From: JAMZMI01 sp039970095
Lineage (GTDB): Bacteria > Bacteroidota > Bacteroidia > Cytophagales > Cyclobacteriaceae
Assembly (NCBI GenBank): GCA_039970095.1
Contig: JBDVMP010000093.1
Span: 1-64,000 of the forward strand
DNA: 64,000 nt
Reading direction: 5' to 3'
Part shown: positions 8,495-18,431 of the stretch, piece by piece
Position numbering within the stretch: position 1 is the first letter of the stretch
How the letters are laid out: each line of letters begins with the position of its first letter
Program-made: the position numbers and the translations under genes
The notes under the pieces: model-generated
What the model saw: only the letters and a program-made list of their open reading frames with translations
What the model was told of the DNA's origin: nothing
Database searches by the model: none

Positions 8495-11419
8495 ATGACT
8501 GCAGATCACAATGTGCTTTCTGGTAAAATATCAGAACAACTGAAAATTCACTTCGTGGATAACATGTCTAAGCTTCTTGATGAAGAAGAAGCACGCATGA
8601 TTGAAATGGTGGAAATGGTTAACTCATTTTCAACTCCTGAAAACAAAACCAATGAAGAGCTGGCAGTTCACATAACAGAACAGCGCAAGCTAATTGAAGA
8701 TGTCTGGGAGGAACCCGTCAAAAGAAAAGTCAGAGAGGTTTTGCCGGGCTACTTTGAGTCAACCCATGCGATATTTGATGGCCTTGATGAAGCAATAGAT
8801 AAGGAGCAGAACAAAGACAGGTTTGAACCGCAAAAAGAAGACAGCAGGACGATTCGATTCAAAAAGTTCTTCAAAAGGACTGGATATAAAATCTCACAGG
8901 CCTTCACTAGTTCCAAATCCGAACGAAAAGGAAAATACTGGACTCATTCAATACCGTTAAGAAATCTCGCAAAAAAACACTTCGAAAAGGCTCTTATACT
9001 AGAGCTACGTAACGTTGATGCCTACTTGATCAAACAACTGAATATGCGGTATTTGATTTTAAGAGATTGGGCTCTGGCCAAAACGAGCGGTGCAGAGTTA
9101 CCCGAATCAGAAGTTTCGAAAGAAAGCATTTCAGCTTTCAAAAAGGACGTTTTAGAGAGTTTGCAATCTCAGACCTCAGCAATCATGGAGAAACTGACGC
9201 AAAGTTATGATTCCGATTATGAAAAAGCAGGAACATTGGAGTTGCCAGCAAGAACACTGGCAGATAGCGATATTCAAAAAGACATAGCCCAAGCCGAAAG
9301 TAAATGGACAAAGGATGATCTGGAGTGGAGAAATACGATTTTCGCATTATTTGAGGAATGGAGATCGGATCTTGATTTATATACCCTCAAGCACAAAGCG
9401 CTTTCAGAACTCAGGCTATTTCAGTCTGCGCAGATCAAAAAATTAGGCGAGCACATCGACCCTGAAATTCAGGAAATAAGAAAGTTTATAGAAGAGGCAA
9501 ATGAGATTATCAAAATCAAAAAAGAACCTCTTACTAAAGAGTTAAAGGTACTAAACTACAAGGCCTCCAAAAAGCTGGACAAAGAGCTCATACCTCGTCT
9601 TTGCGAGAAGCTGGCCAGCCAGGACATATCCAGCTTGATTAACAAGTTGGAAGTCAGTATCCGGCAAAGTGTAGAGGAGCTTTCTGACGAGCACGTGATT
9701 GTCAAAACAAACACATACGATCAGGCACTGAAAACTGATCAGCTTGCGAGCATCTCTCCTTATGAGCTGATTGCTTTTGAAACATTGGCAGAGTTTCAGG
9801 AGGAACTCAAAAAAATCAAACATGCACTCTTTCAGTCGTTGGAAAAGACAACCATAGCGTACAAAGACCTGGATCACATCATCACCTTCAGCCTGGTCTC
9901 TTCCATAGCGGCGATTGAAGAAGAGCAAAAATCAGAAGATGAGGCTGAGAAGGTTGCGCTGGACGGACTACAACGAGCCCTGAACCGCCTTAATGAAACC
10001 AGAAAGACACTAGAAGATGCCATGCATCAAAACAGCGAACTTTTGGAGCAGGTGGTAGTTCGGTTTTGCGATAGAGTCATGGAGCTCACCGTCAATGAGA
10101 ACGTGGGAGAACTGCGCCTGAGAATAACCAGAGCAAAAGCTGCCCGACATGCTGAAGATATGCGGCAGGAGCTGAATGAGAAATTGGCGGCAAGGCGTAA
10201 GTCCACTGCCGAGGGTATTCGATCAGCTTACAGAAAGGTTTCCACCTTTTTTAATCAGGTCAGTGAAAAATTCATACTTACAGCCAGCAAGCCGGCCCTC
10301 ACCAAAGAGGTATCAGACTTTCTTATTGAGTCTCGTCAGGCCATTGACAAACTGCCACTCATCTACAGGAGACTCTACCAAATAGAGCCGCTTAAGGACC
10401 TGGAACTTTTCGAAGGAAGAACCCAGGAGATTGAGGCCTTTAAGAAATCATTTAAAAGCTGGCAACAGGGCCGATATGCCGCCACAGCAATATTGGGAGA
10501 GAAATGGGGAGGTTTGACAACTTTTCTGAATTACGCCATTAAAGAATCCAAATTTCCGCACTCAGTGGTTCGTTTTTCCATCAAAGAAAACATATGTCAG
10601 GAAGATAAATTTTTGGCTTACATGAGTGACGCTTTGGAAATCAAAGACCTGAAGCAGATTGATCAGCTGGTAGATCACCTAAACGCTGGCCCGAAAAAGG
10701 TGGTTGTACTTGAAGACTTGCAAAACATGTACCTGCGCAAGGTAAATGGTTTTAAAAGCCTGCAGCTACTTTTTGAGGTAATCACGCATACGCACACGAA
10801 CGTGTTTTGGGTGACCACTACCACGCTTTATACCTGGTCATATCTTTCAAAAACCATCAATATTGGTGAATATTTTAGCTACACCATAGAGATGGGCAAC
10901 CTCAGCAGCGAACAGATTGTCAACATCATTTGGAAGAGAAACCGAATCAGTGGTTTCAACATTCGGTTTGAGCCGGATGAGGACATGAAAGGCGATAAAA
11001 AATTCAACAGACTTGGGGATGAAGCGCAACAGGCGGTGCTCAAAGAGGAATTTTTTGAAGGGCTCAACGCATTCGCGAAAAGCAATATCAGCCTTGCATT
11101 AATATTTTGGTTGCTTTCTACCACAGCAGTTGATGACAATACGATTACCATAGGCAGTTTCAAGAAGCCAAACCTGAATTTTCTGAAAGTATTGTCAATG
11201 AATAAAATTCACGCTCTGCACGCTCTTATCCTTCACGATGGACTAACAGTGTACCAGCTGGCTGAGGTCATCAGCGTCACTCCTTCGGCAGCCAAACTGC
11301 TGCTGATGGCACTGGAAGAAGATGGCATTGTTTTCAGAGAAGGGTCGGGCTTTATGGTCAACACCATCGTTTATCGCGATACGATCAGTTTGCTCAAATC
11401 AAGAAATTTAATTCACTAG
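8495..11419 (+). CDS. Large coiled-coil protein with degenerate AAA/STAND-like ATPase domain and winged helix
   Basis: I do not recognise a named family. The 974-residue product has no signal peptide or membrane segment. Residues 1 to about 640 are Glu/Lys-rich and largely helical and coiled-coil. From about 645 an ATPase-like fold begins: GRTQEIEAF, then GEKWGGLT at 668-675, which fits a Walker A motif except that Leu674 replaces the catalytic Lys, and a Walker B-like VVVLED with Glu740 and Asp741. The last 70 residues look like a winged helix (LTVYQLAEVISVTPSAAKLL). The gene ends 1 nt before the ATG of an MscS channel, so both are surely one operon. Function unknown; a scaffold or gating partner of the channel, or a stress sensor, are possibilities. 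Confidence 0.75.
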   Translation: MTADHNVLSGKISEQLKIHFVDNMSKLLDEEEARMIEMVEMVNSFSTPENKTNEELAVHITEQRKLIEDVWEEPVKRKVREVLPGYFESTHAIFDGLDEAIDKEQNKDRFEPQKEDSRTIRFKKFFKRTGYKISQAFTSSKSERKGKYWTHSIPLRNLAKKHFEKALILELRNVDAYLIKQLNMRYLILRDWALAKTSGAELPESEVSKESISAFKKDVLESLQSQTSAIMEKLTQSYDSDYEKAGTLELPARTLADSDIQKDIAQAESKWTKDDLEWRNTIFALFEEWRSDLDLYTLKHKALSELRLFQSAQIKKLGEHIDPEIQEIRKFIEEANEIIKIKKEPLTKELKVLNYKASKKLDKELIPRLCEKLASQDISSLINKLEVSIRQSVEELSDEHVIVKTNTYDQALKTDQLASISPYELIAFETLAEFQEELKKIKHALFQSLEKTTIAYKDLDHIITFSLVSSIAAIEEEQKSEDEAEKVALDGLQRALNRLNETRKTLEDAMHQNSELLEQVVVRFCDRVMELTVNENVGELRLRITRAKAARHAEDMRQELNEKLAARRKSTAEGIRSAYRKVSTFFNQVSEKFILTASKPALTKEVSDFLIESRQAIDKLPLIYRRLYQIEPLKDLELFEGRTQEIEAFKKSFKSWQQGRYAATAILGEKWGGLTTFLNYAIKESKFPHSVVRFSIKENICQEDKFLAYMSDALEIKDLKQIDQLVDHLNAGPKKVVVLEDLQNMYLRKVNGFKSLQLLFEVITHTHTNVFWVTTTTLYTWSYLSKTINIGEYFSYTIEMGNLSSEQIVNIIWKRNRISGFNIRFEPDEDMKGDKKFNRLGDEAQQAVLKEEFFEGLNAFAKSNISLALIFWLLSTTAVDDNTITIGSFKKPNLNFLKVLSMNKIHALHALILHDGLTVYQLAEVISVTPSAAKLLLMALEEDGIVFREGSGFMVNTIVYRDTISLLKSRNLIH

Positions 11420-11420
11420 C

Positions 11421-12401
11421 ATGAAAAGAGCATTATTACTCCTTGCGCTTGCGCTGACTACCACACTTGCTCCTGCACAGCAGAACCAGGCGGACTCTGT
11501 GATACAGGACACCTCTGCCACAACCCGCGTAAATGCGGCTGCTGACAGTATAAACAAAGTCAGCGCGGACATACTTCAGCAAAGCGAGAAGTCAAAAAAG
11601 AAAATCTCCATAAAAGATGGGCCACCACCTATTTCAGAGATCATATCCTTCTCCAAAATATTTTGGGCCATAGTTTTCATGATCATCGGGTACTTCGTGA
11701 TCAAATTTGTCTCGCGTATTCTGGAAATTTCGGCAGAGAAAAGCACCCGATATAGAATCACCATTAAGAGCTTCATTCCGGTAGTGAAAATCATGGGGTG
11801 GATCTCCCTTGTTTTCATCATTATCGCCGGGGTATTTCAGCCACCAGCGGCCACCATACTTGCCTTCTCGGCCTCCATTGGCGTAGCGGTAGGCTTTGCC
11901 TCTCAGGATATCCTCAAAAATATTTTCGGTGGTGTCATGATCCTGTTTGATCGTCCATTCAAGTCTGGTGACAAAATAGAAGTGGGGAATCACTACGGTG
12001 AAGTTGTAGAAATTGGGTTGCGCTCCACGCGAATCGTAACTCCAGACGACAACCTCGTTTCGATTCCCAATAGTGAAATCATGAATAAGTCCGTCTCCAA
12101 TGCAAACTCTGGTGAATCCAACTGTCAGGTAGTTGCGGAAATATTTTTACCTATAGATGCGGATACTGCCAAGGTGAGAACCATTGCCACACAGGCGGCT
12201 CAGGTATCGAAATATGTGTTTCTAAATAAGCCCATCGGAATTGTGTTTGCCAATGAGTTCAAAGACAGGGAGTCCTTGCTCAAGATGAAAATCAAAGCTT
12301 ACGTTTTTGATATCAGAGACGAATTTAAATTCAAGAGCGAGATGACAGAGATCGTGCTGAAGAACTTAATTGAAGAGGGAATTATCAAAAGGAAAGAGTG
12401 A
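11421..12401 (+). CDS. MscS-family mechanosensitive ion channel
   Basis: The 326-residue protein has a signal peptide (MKRALLLLALALTTTLAPAQ), a short polar linker, membrane helices at about 75-95 and 115-135, and the pore helix with the MscS signature (FSASIGVAVGFASQDILKNIFGG), followed by the cytoplasmic beta domain (FDRPFKSGDKIEVG; IVTPDDNLVSIPNSEIMNK). Such channels open on membrane tension and release solutes during hypo-osmotic shock. The gene begins one base after the stop codon of the 974-residue coiled-coil protein. No terminator was seen in the 160 nt before the convergent GH3 gene. Confidence 0.93.
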   Translation: MKRALLLLALALTTTLAPAQQNQADSVIQDTSATTRVNAAADSINKVSADILQQSEKSKKKISIKDGPPPISEIISFSKIFWAIVFMIIGYFVIKFVSRILEISAEKSTRYRITIKSFIPVVKIMGWISLVFIIIAGVFQPPAATILAFSASIGVAVGFASQDILKNIFGGVMILFDRPFKSGDKIEVGNHYGEVVEIGLRSTRIVTPDDNLVSIPNSEIMNKSVSNANSGESNCQVVAEIFLPIDADTAKVRTIATQAAQVSKYVFLNKPIGIVFANEFKDRESLLKMKIKAYVFDIRDEFKFKSEMTEIVLKNLIEEGIIKRKE

Positions 12402-12563
12402 AAAGGTCAGATGCATAAAAAGCCCATGTGCGAGATAATGAATGATAGACTATCATCAAATCTCCTAAATCACATAATGAATCGCGGTGACCACCAAAAG
12501 TCTTCACACGACCTTATATCGAATTTGAACTCGTTCAAGTTATCGTGAAGGCATTTCTTCGCA

Positions 12564-14861
12564 CTAAAAGTTTACAGTAATTGTTTCGGATGTCACATCT
12601 CTGGAATTTCCGCCAATCATGATCTCAAACTCACCACTCTCTGTAACGAAACTGCCATCCGATTTATAAAAGCCGAGATCCTCTTCTGACAATGTGAAAG
12701 CAATAGTTTGGGTTGCTCCTGCTGCTAACTTAACCTTCTGAAAATCCACAAGTCGCTTGATCGGCTGAATCTCAGAGGCATAGAGGTCTCTGATATATAC
12801 CTGTACAGTTTCAGTTCCCTCCACGTCACTCACGTTTGTCAGGTTGACGCTTATTTCTACCACAGCACCAGCCACTGACACCTTCGGTTTTTTATACTCA
12901 AAATCCGCATAGCTCAGACCAAAGCCAAACGGAAACAAGGCTTCATTAGGAGAGTCTATGTAGTGCGACCAAACCACGTGTGTGTAGTCTCCCGTTTCAG
13001 GTACAGGTCGGCCGGTACTCTTTTGCGAATAGTAGAAAGGTTCTTGCCCCACATGATATGAAAAGGATACTGGCAATTTGCCTTCGGGACTAAAATCTCC
13101 AAATATCACATCTGCGATAGCATTGCCTGCTTCAGATCCTAAAAACCATGTTTCCAGAACTGCAGGAGCGCTTGTGACAACCTCAGGGATGGCTAGGGGT
13201 CTCCCATTTGATAGTACGACTACCACGTTTTCGTTCACTTCAAGAAGTTTCATCAGCAGTTCTTGTTGCGTGCCTTTGAGGCCAATGTCCACCTGGCTCC
13301 TGCCCTCACCCGATTGGAAGCAGTCTTCGCCTATAGCTAATAAAACCACATCGGATTTTTTGGCCAATGCTATGGCATCACGAAACCCCGAGCGATCACC
13401 TTCGATCACATCCAGTTCTTTTATAAAGGATCGCTCGCCCTGTACCAGTTTGTAGCCCTCGCTATAAGTAATCGTTGTTTGAGGAGATACAGCATTTTTA
13501 ATTCCTTCCAACAGAGAAACTCCTGAATCCCCGATAGCCTGCGCCCGCCAGTTGCCCAGATGTGTATCCTTGCTGGCCGCCAGCTGGCCTATCACGGCAA
13601 TAGAGCGGATATCTTTTTTCAAGGGCAGTAAATCGTTTTGATTTTTCAATAAAACCATGCTCTTGCGAGCAGCATCACGCGCCACAGCCATATTCTCAGC
13701 GGTAAGCATACTTTGCTTTTCTCTTTCTGTGTCGCAGTATTTGTATGGATCGTCAAACAACCCAAGTTGAAATTTCAATTTCAATATTCGCCTCACGGCA
13801 TCATCCAGATGCTCCATAGATGAGCCCCCCTCGGCAATCAGCTCTTCGGTAAATTCTTCATAAGCTTTGCTCTCCATGTCCATATCGCTACCGGCAGCCA
13901 GCGCCAATTGCGCAGCATGCTTTTTGTCACGAGAATAACCATGCACCGTCATTTCCTTGATAGAGCCCCAGTCAGACACCACAAACCCCTGATAATCCCA
14001 TGCGCCCTTCAGCACGTCACGTAGCAGATATTGGCTTCCGGTAGCAGGAATTCCATTCACATCATTGAATGAGTTCATAAATGTAGCTACTCCCGCCTCG
14101 CTCGATGCTTTGAACGGTCGTAAGATCACATTGTGTAGTGTACTCATAGAAACTTCCGCCGTATTGTAGTCTCTGCCAGCCTCCGCAAAACCATAGGCAG
14201 CATAGTGTTTGGCACAAGCAGCTATCGTATGTGATGCTGATAGGTCATCACCCTGATAGCCATCTATCCATGCCTTGGCCATGACACTGGTGAGGTATGG
14301 ATCTTCGCCGGCACCTTCCACGATCCGCCCCCATCTGGCATCACGACTTACGTCCACCATAGGCGCGAAAGTCCAGTGTACGCCTGCAGCTGACGCCTCA
14401 AGGGCTGCTACCTGTGAGCCGGATCTGGCTACCTCGGGATCCCAACTGGCAGCCTGAGCCAAAGGTACCGGCATCATCGTTTTGTAACCATGGATGACGT
14501 CATAACCAAATAACAATGGAATTCCTAAACGGCTATTTTCCACAGCCATGCGCTGGGCAGCTCGAGTACCCTCTGCTGTCAACACGTTGATCATGGCGCC
14601 CACACCACCAGATTTTATCATGTTGGCTTTATCCTGACTGTTGTCGTTGGCGGGAACCGGGCCTGTAAACTCCCACGTGCCATTGTACATATTAAGTTGG
14701 CCCACCTTTTCGCCTATTGTCATCAATGCAAGCAGACTATCAACCTTTTCGTCAATAAGCACGTCTGCTTCTGAGGCTTGATTGGTTTGTGTTTGATTGG
14801 TTTCCATGCAAGAAATAAAGAATAACGGTAACGTAGCAAATAGTATATGAATTCGTTTCAT
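12564..14861 (-). CDS. bglX: GH3 beta-glucosidase (BglX-like), periplasmic or surface lipoprotein
   Basis: The 765-residue enzyme starts at the ATG at 14861, giving a lipoprotein signal ending at Cys18 (LPLFFISC); a 25-residue upstream extension is unlikely. It has the GH3 N-terminal barrel (MTIGEKVGQLNMYNG; nucleophile Asp297 in VVSDWG), the GH3 C-terminal domain and a fibronectin III-like end (ALFPFGFGLSYADFEY). It removes glucose from the non-reducing ends of beta-glucans or oligosaccharides. It is the last gene of the glucan utilization locus, 94 nt after the GH149-like gene, so in this operon it would finish the periplasmic degradation of beta-1,3/1,6-oligosaccharides. Confidence 0.93.
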   Translation of the reverse strand: MKRIHILFATLPLFFISCMETNQTQTNQASEADVLIDEKVDSLLALMTIGEKVGQLNMYNGTWEFTGPVPANDNSQDKANMIKSGGVGAMINVLTAEGTRAAQRMAVENSRLGIPLLFGYDVIHGYKTMMPVPLAQAASWDPEVARSGSQVAALEASAAGVHWTFAPMVDVSRDARWGRIVEGAGEDPYLTSVMAKAWIDGYQGDDLSASHTIAACAKHYAAYGFAEAGRDYNTAEVSMSTLHNVILRPFKASSEAGVATFMNSFNDVNGIPATGSQYLLRDVLKGAWDYQGFVVSDWGSIKEMTVHGYSRDKKHAAQLALAAGSDMDMESKAYEEFTEELIAEGGSSMEHLDDAVRRILKLKFQLGLFDDPYKYCDTEREKQSMLTAENMAVARDAARKSMVLLKNQNDLLPLKKDIRSIAVIGQLAASKDTHLGNWRAQAIGDSGVSLLEGIKNAVSPQTTITYSEGYKLVQGERSFIKELDVIEGDRSGFRDAIALAKKSDVVLLAIGEDCFQSGEGRSQVDIGLKGTQQELLMKLLEVNENVVVVLSNGRPLAIPEVVTSAPAVLETWFLGSEAGNAIADVIFGDFSPEGKLPVSFSYHVGQEPFYYSQKSTGRPVPETGDYTHVVWSHYIDSPNEALFPFGFGLSYADFEYKKPKVSVAGAVVEISVNLTNVSDVEGTETVQVYIRDLYASEIQPIKRLVDFQKVKLAAGATQTIAFTLSEEDLGFYKSDGSFVTESGEFEIMIGGNSRDVTSETITVNF

Positions 14862-14954
14862 GGTGCTGCACAATTTTACCGATTCAGTTTTACTTTTTCC
14901 TGCCAGTGACATCAAATATTCTTTTCTGAACGACATGTTTCGGATTTATCTGAG

Positions 14955-17900
14955 TTAATTAAATTTCTGAAAAACCTGGACTTTCGACACAACTCCGGTA
15001 CGGTTAAATATCTCTGCAGCGTATTCCTTCGGCAAGGCCTTGCCCGATATCTCCGATGTAGTACCATCACTGAGGGTGGTGATGATTTTACTATCGTCGG
15101 ATTTTACATAAACCACCGGCACTTGGCAATAGGTGAACCCTAGTTGGTTTTCATTCAAATCTAAGGGTTGAAATGCCCCATCCAGATCATAATACCTGAA
15201 CAGCTGTGGTTTAGCTAAAAACTCCGCAGAGTTGAGAAATACCGGTGCAAAAATGATGCTTCCATTGCTGACACTCACGCCAAATTCTGCCCACCTGTTG
15301 AGTACATCTTCTTTTACCTGGCCAGTCATGCCCGGCTGCTGCACACCCTTGTTTCCGGGGGTGTGTGAGTAAGGGTCAGTAGGAAATGAGCCATAGACTT
15401 CAGGGGATTTATTAATACCTATACCTGCTCTGATTTCATAGTAATGATCAATCATCCTTCCCATGGCAGGATCATTTTTTTTATCCTCAGCGGCCGTATA
15501 AATGTTTTCTTGTGTGGCCAGTAGAAGTTTAGACACCATGTGCCAATAAATGCTACCAAGCCCCTCATACCCGTAAAATGTGCCTGATCGCCCCGTAAAA
15601 GCTCTATGGTTGAACATACGCTCAAACACGTCAACGAATGATTGTCGCTCCTGATCCACAAGCTCTCCCAATTCCGTATTTCTCAGACAGTACAACGCAT
15701 TGATTAGGCTTGCCTGATTGTTGAATGTACCATTGAAGTGGTAATTGCCGTTGATGTCCATTTGTAGCACCGAGGTGTCCCCCATAGTGAGTAGGCTTTG
15801 GGCCAGATTAGAACTTTCCACAAAGTCTTTTGGGATGGTGTTTTTCTCAAGAAACAAAGGCAGCTGACGGTTAGGATACAGCATGTAACTATACTGATCT
15901 TCTCTGTATATTTTGCTTTGTTTGAGAGCATCCAACACATTCAGGGCTTCATCCAGATCGAGCATACCTGCGGACAAAACAGCCACCTGCCCTTCGAGCA
16001 TTTCGTAAAGGTGATCTATGCGTGCTGCGTCATCCGAAAATTCAATCAGGTTGTATGCGTGGTAGAGACCGTCATCGCGCTTATTGGCTTTGATGGTGTG
16101 ATCGATATAGCTCAGTGCCAGCTCAAGAAACTGGATCAGTTCATCATCTGTAATTTCCGCCTTTTTCTCATCAAATCCACGATAGGCGGTATTTCTATAC
16201 CGCTCACCCAATTCTCCCAGAGCATCTACTATTGTTCTCCTATCTGCATCAGATATGGCTGCATCAAGCAACGTTTTATGACTGCTGAAAACCCCGCCAA
16301 TACCATGCATCAGCTCCGATACCGGAGCATTGACCTTATATGATTTTAGGCCGCTTTCGCTAAAAAGCTCTATACAAAACGACACATATCTGCGCATGTA
16401 ACAGAGGGTGACCATGGATACTCCATTGCCCACAAGAGCATTGTTGGCATCATTCCATTCAGGGCGCTGGGTGTTGAGCCAGATACCCGCCTCAGGCACA
16501 AAATTGGAAAGTTTAGCAAGGAGGGTCACCAAAAGTTTCTCGGCCAGAGTGGCCCTGATGAGATTGTCGTCATCATCATAAACGAGCTTGCCATCTGCCC
16601 CGATCTTCATGACCCGCTCCTGCACCACTGATTCCAAATTGGCGTCAAACTCTATGCTTTCTTTTGGCTCTTTGACTATGTCTTCATAACCTTTGATCCT
16701 ATACGGCACATTGGCGTAAACAAAGTTGGCCTCTGTCAACTGCTGACGCAGATCATCGGGCTGGTGAGCCATGGCCACTTCCATGAGTTTTTGGAGGTAA
16801 ATAATCTGATGATCTCCCCAATACCCAATATACGACCATGGGTCGTCGGGCTCTATCACCTCCCAGTCAATGCCATTTCTGGTAATGCGATATGGATTGT
16901 ACCCATCTATGGTTGAAGCATTCACAAACTTGGTGATCATGGAGAGGATGTAGGCAGGGTATGAAATGCTCAGCGCCTCCCAGTTTTGGAAAATATCCCT
17001 CCAATTTCCTTCATAACTTCGTTTTTTGGAGCCGTCTTCGTTTTTAGTGACAATCGAAAATCTGTTCCATGGGCGGCTAGGGTCTCCATGCCTCCTACTG
17101 AAAGTCAGCGGCATGTATTCATAACACACCCTTATCAGATCCGGATTGTTTGTCTTTTGCGCTTGCTCAATGAGGTGAACATAATTGATGCTATCACCGA
17201 ATTGTGCAAAGAATGATGCATGAGCATCGGTTAATCCCTTATTGATGGTCTGGACATAATCCAGCAAATCACTTTTTTCTACGTTGTAGTGATCGTCAAA
17301 TATCCCTCCCCGCATGATATTGAATAGCACATTGGAGTAATGGCGACTCACACTTAGCTTATCAGCTGTCAGTTGAAGTCCATCAGCTTTGCCAACCATG
17401 TGTAGTAGCGACTGTGTGCCGTGTTCAACATCGGCTAGCAAATCATCAACCAGCTTATTTTTATTGCTCGACAAAGCATGACGGATCTTTTCAACATCGG
17501 CATGATCCTGATTTACTTCCGCCACTATAAACCAGCTTTGCGGATCGGCACCCACTTGCAAAGTTGTATTGATGAAATAAGCACCTCTTTCAGCCCGCAC
17601 ATCGGTCTCTCCAGACACATCCTCACCCATTCTAAAATCGTTCACCTGCTGGCTGCTCAATAGGATTTTGTCTGTATCAAGGCCGGCACTCCAGACGGTG
17701 GTGGCTTTCAGCGCTTCACTTGGCTCTGCTCTATCTACTATGATGGCACTCAGCATGAAAAGTCCCAGACCCGAGGCTTCATCCAGCTCATTTTTCTTAT
17801 AAGCATTTGCGAGATTGCTATAGGCGTTTTGCAAATCTGAATTGATTCCGTAAGGCACAATATTTTGCAACCCATCAAGGATTTCAATCTCCAGAGATTC

Positions 17901-18410
17901 CGCACCTTCATTGAGGATGGAGGATTTTTTAATCACCCCATATTTTTCTGAAAACATCCACGAGTACCTGAAAGTAAGGTTGAGGTCTGTGTTGTGCTCC
18001 TCGAAGATGATTTTGTTTCCTGTGAGGTTTTTATAAAGATTCCTGTGTAATGCATAGGCTCCTTCGAACCTGGCAGAAAAGGGCTCCCAAAGGTATGTCC
18101 TTCCATCTTTTGAAACTCTGAGAATGGTTTTACTGCCTATGGTATCAGACAGGTCTTCTATTTTGTCATCCGTGTAATATGGGAAGAGGGCAGAGTTGGC
18201 GTTGGTTCGGCCCGCCGATAAACCTCCTGTAGTAGAAAGAAACAACCAGTGGTCGGAGTGGCTTACAAGGCTTACAAAAAACGGACGCATATGGTCATAT
18301 GCGCTGATCTTGTAAAATTCTTCGTTTTCGATTCTCACGAAATCTCCCGAAACAACATCCGGTTGATTATGTATCTCTGAGTTCCCTATGAAAAGTTTTT
18401 TTGAAGACAT
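14955..18410 (-). CDS. Probable GH149 beta-1,3-glucan phosphorylase
   Basis: A 1151-residue protein without signal peptide, so cytoplasmic. It has the supersandwich plus (alpha/alpha)6-barrel look of GH94-related phosphorylases (YDHMRPFFVSLVSHSDHW; HGDPSRPWNRFSI; DPWSYIGYWGDHQIIYL). Its length and its company of GH3, GH16, GH30, SusCD and MFS genes match GH149, whose members phosphorolyse beta-1,3-oligoglucans to glucose 1-phosphate. This assignment is from memory of the family and not from a search. GH94 cellobiose or laminaribiose phosphorylases are usually about 800 residues, so a plain GH94 is less likely. It follows the GH30 gene after 21 nt and precedes GH3. In this locus it would act on oligosaccharides brought in by the MFS transporter, saving ATP. 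Confidence 0.65.
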   Translation of the reverse strand: MSSKKLFIGNSEIHNQPDVVSGDFVRIENEEFYKISAYDHMRPFFVSLVSHSDHWLFLSTTGGLSAGRTNANSALFPYYTDDKIEDLSDTIGSKTILRVSKDGRTYLWEPFSARFEGAYALHRNLYKNLTGNKIIFEEHNTDLNLTFRYSWMFSEKYGVIKKSSILNEGAESLEIEILDGLQNIVPYGINSDLQNAYSNLANAYKKNELDEASGLGLFMLSAIIVDRAEPSEALKATTVWSAGLDTDKILLSSQQVNDFRMGEDVSGETDVRAERGAYFINTTLQVGADPQSWFIVAEVNQDHADVEKIRHALSSNKNKLVDDLLADVEHGTQSLLHMVGKADGLQLTADKLSVSRHYSNVLFNIMRGGIFDDHYNVEKSDLLDYVQTINKGLTDAHASFFAQFGDSINYVHLIEQAQKTNNPDLIRVCYEYMPLTFSRRHGDPSRPWNRFSIVTKNEDGSKKRSYEGNWRDIFQNWEALSISYPAYILSMITKFVNASTIDGYNPYRITRNGIDWEVIEPDDPWSYIGYWGDHQIIYLQKLMEVAMAHQPDDLRQQLTEANFVYANVPYRIKGYEDIVKEPKESIEFDANLESVVQERVMKIGADGKLVYDDDDNLIRATLAEKLLVTLLAKLSNFVPEAGIWLNTQRPEWNDANNALVGNGVSMVTLCYMRRYVSFCIELFSESGLKSYKVNAPVSELMHGIGGVFSSHKTLLDAAISDADRRTIVDALGELGERYRNTAYRGFDEKKAEITDDELIQFLELALSYIDHTIKANKRDDGLYHAYNLIEFSDDAARIDHLYEMLEGQVAVLSAGMLDLDEALNVLDALKQSKIYREDQYSYMLYPNRQLPLFLEKNTIPKDFVESSNLAQSLLTMGDTSVLQMDINGNYHFNGTFNNQASLINALYCLRNTELGELVDQERQSFVDVFERMFNHRAFTGRSGTFYGYEGLGSIYWHMVSKLLLATQENIYTAAEDKKNDPAMGRMIDHYYEIRAGIGINKSPEVYGSFPTDPYSHTPGNKGVQQPGMTGQVKEDVLNRWAEFGVSVSNGSIIFAPVFLNSAEFLAKPQLFRYYDLDGAFQPLDLNENQLGFTYCQVPVVYVKSDDSKIITTLSDGTTSEISGKALPKEYAAEIFNRTGVVSKVQVFQKFN

Positions 18411-18431
18411 TAAATGCTCGGTAAAATTGAT

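Noticed and set aside
12411..12548. 45-codon open frame right after mscS on the plus strand
   Set aside because: It is polar, has no recognisable domain, and no coding bias could be shown; an ATG 9 nt after a stop codon is not enough evidence.
12516..12548. Inverted repeat TTGAAC-TC-GTTCAA between mscS and the GH3 gene as terminator
   Set aside because: Loop of 2 nt and no T tail on either strand; not a convincing terminator.
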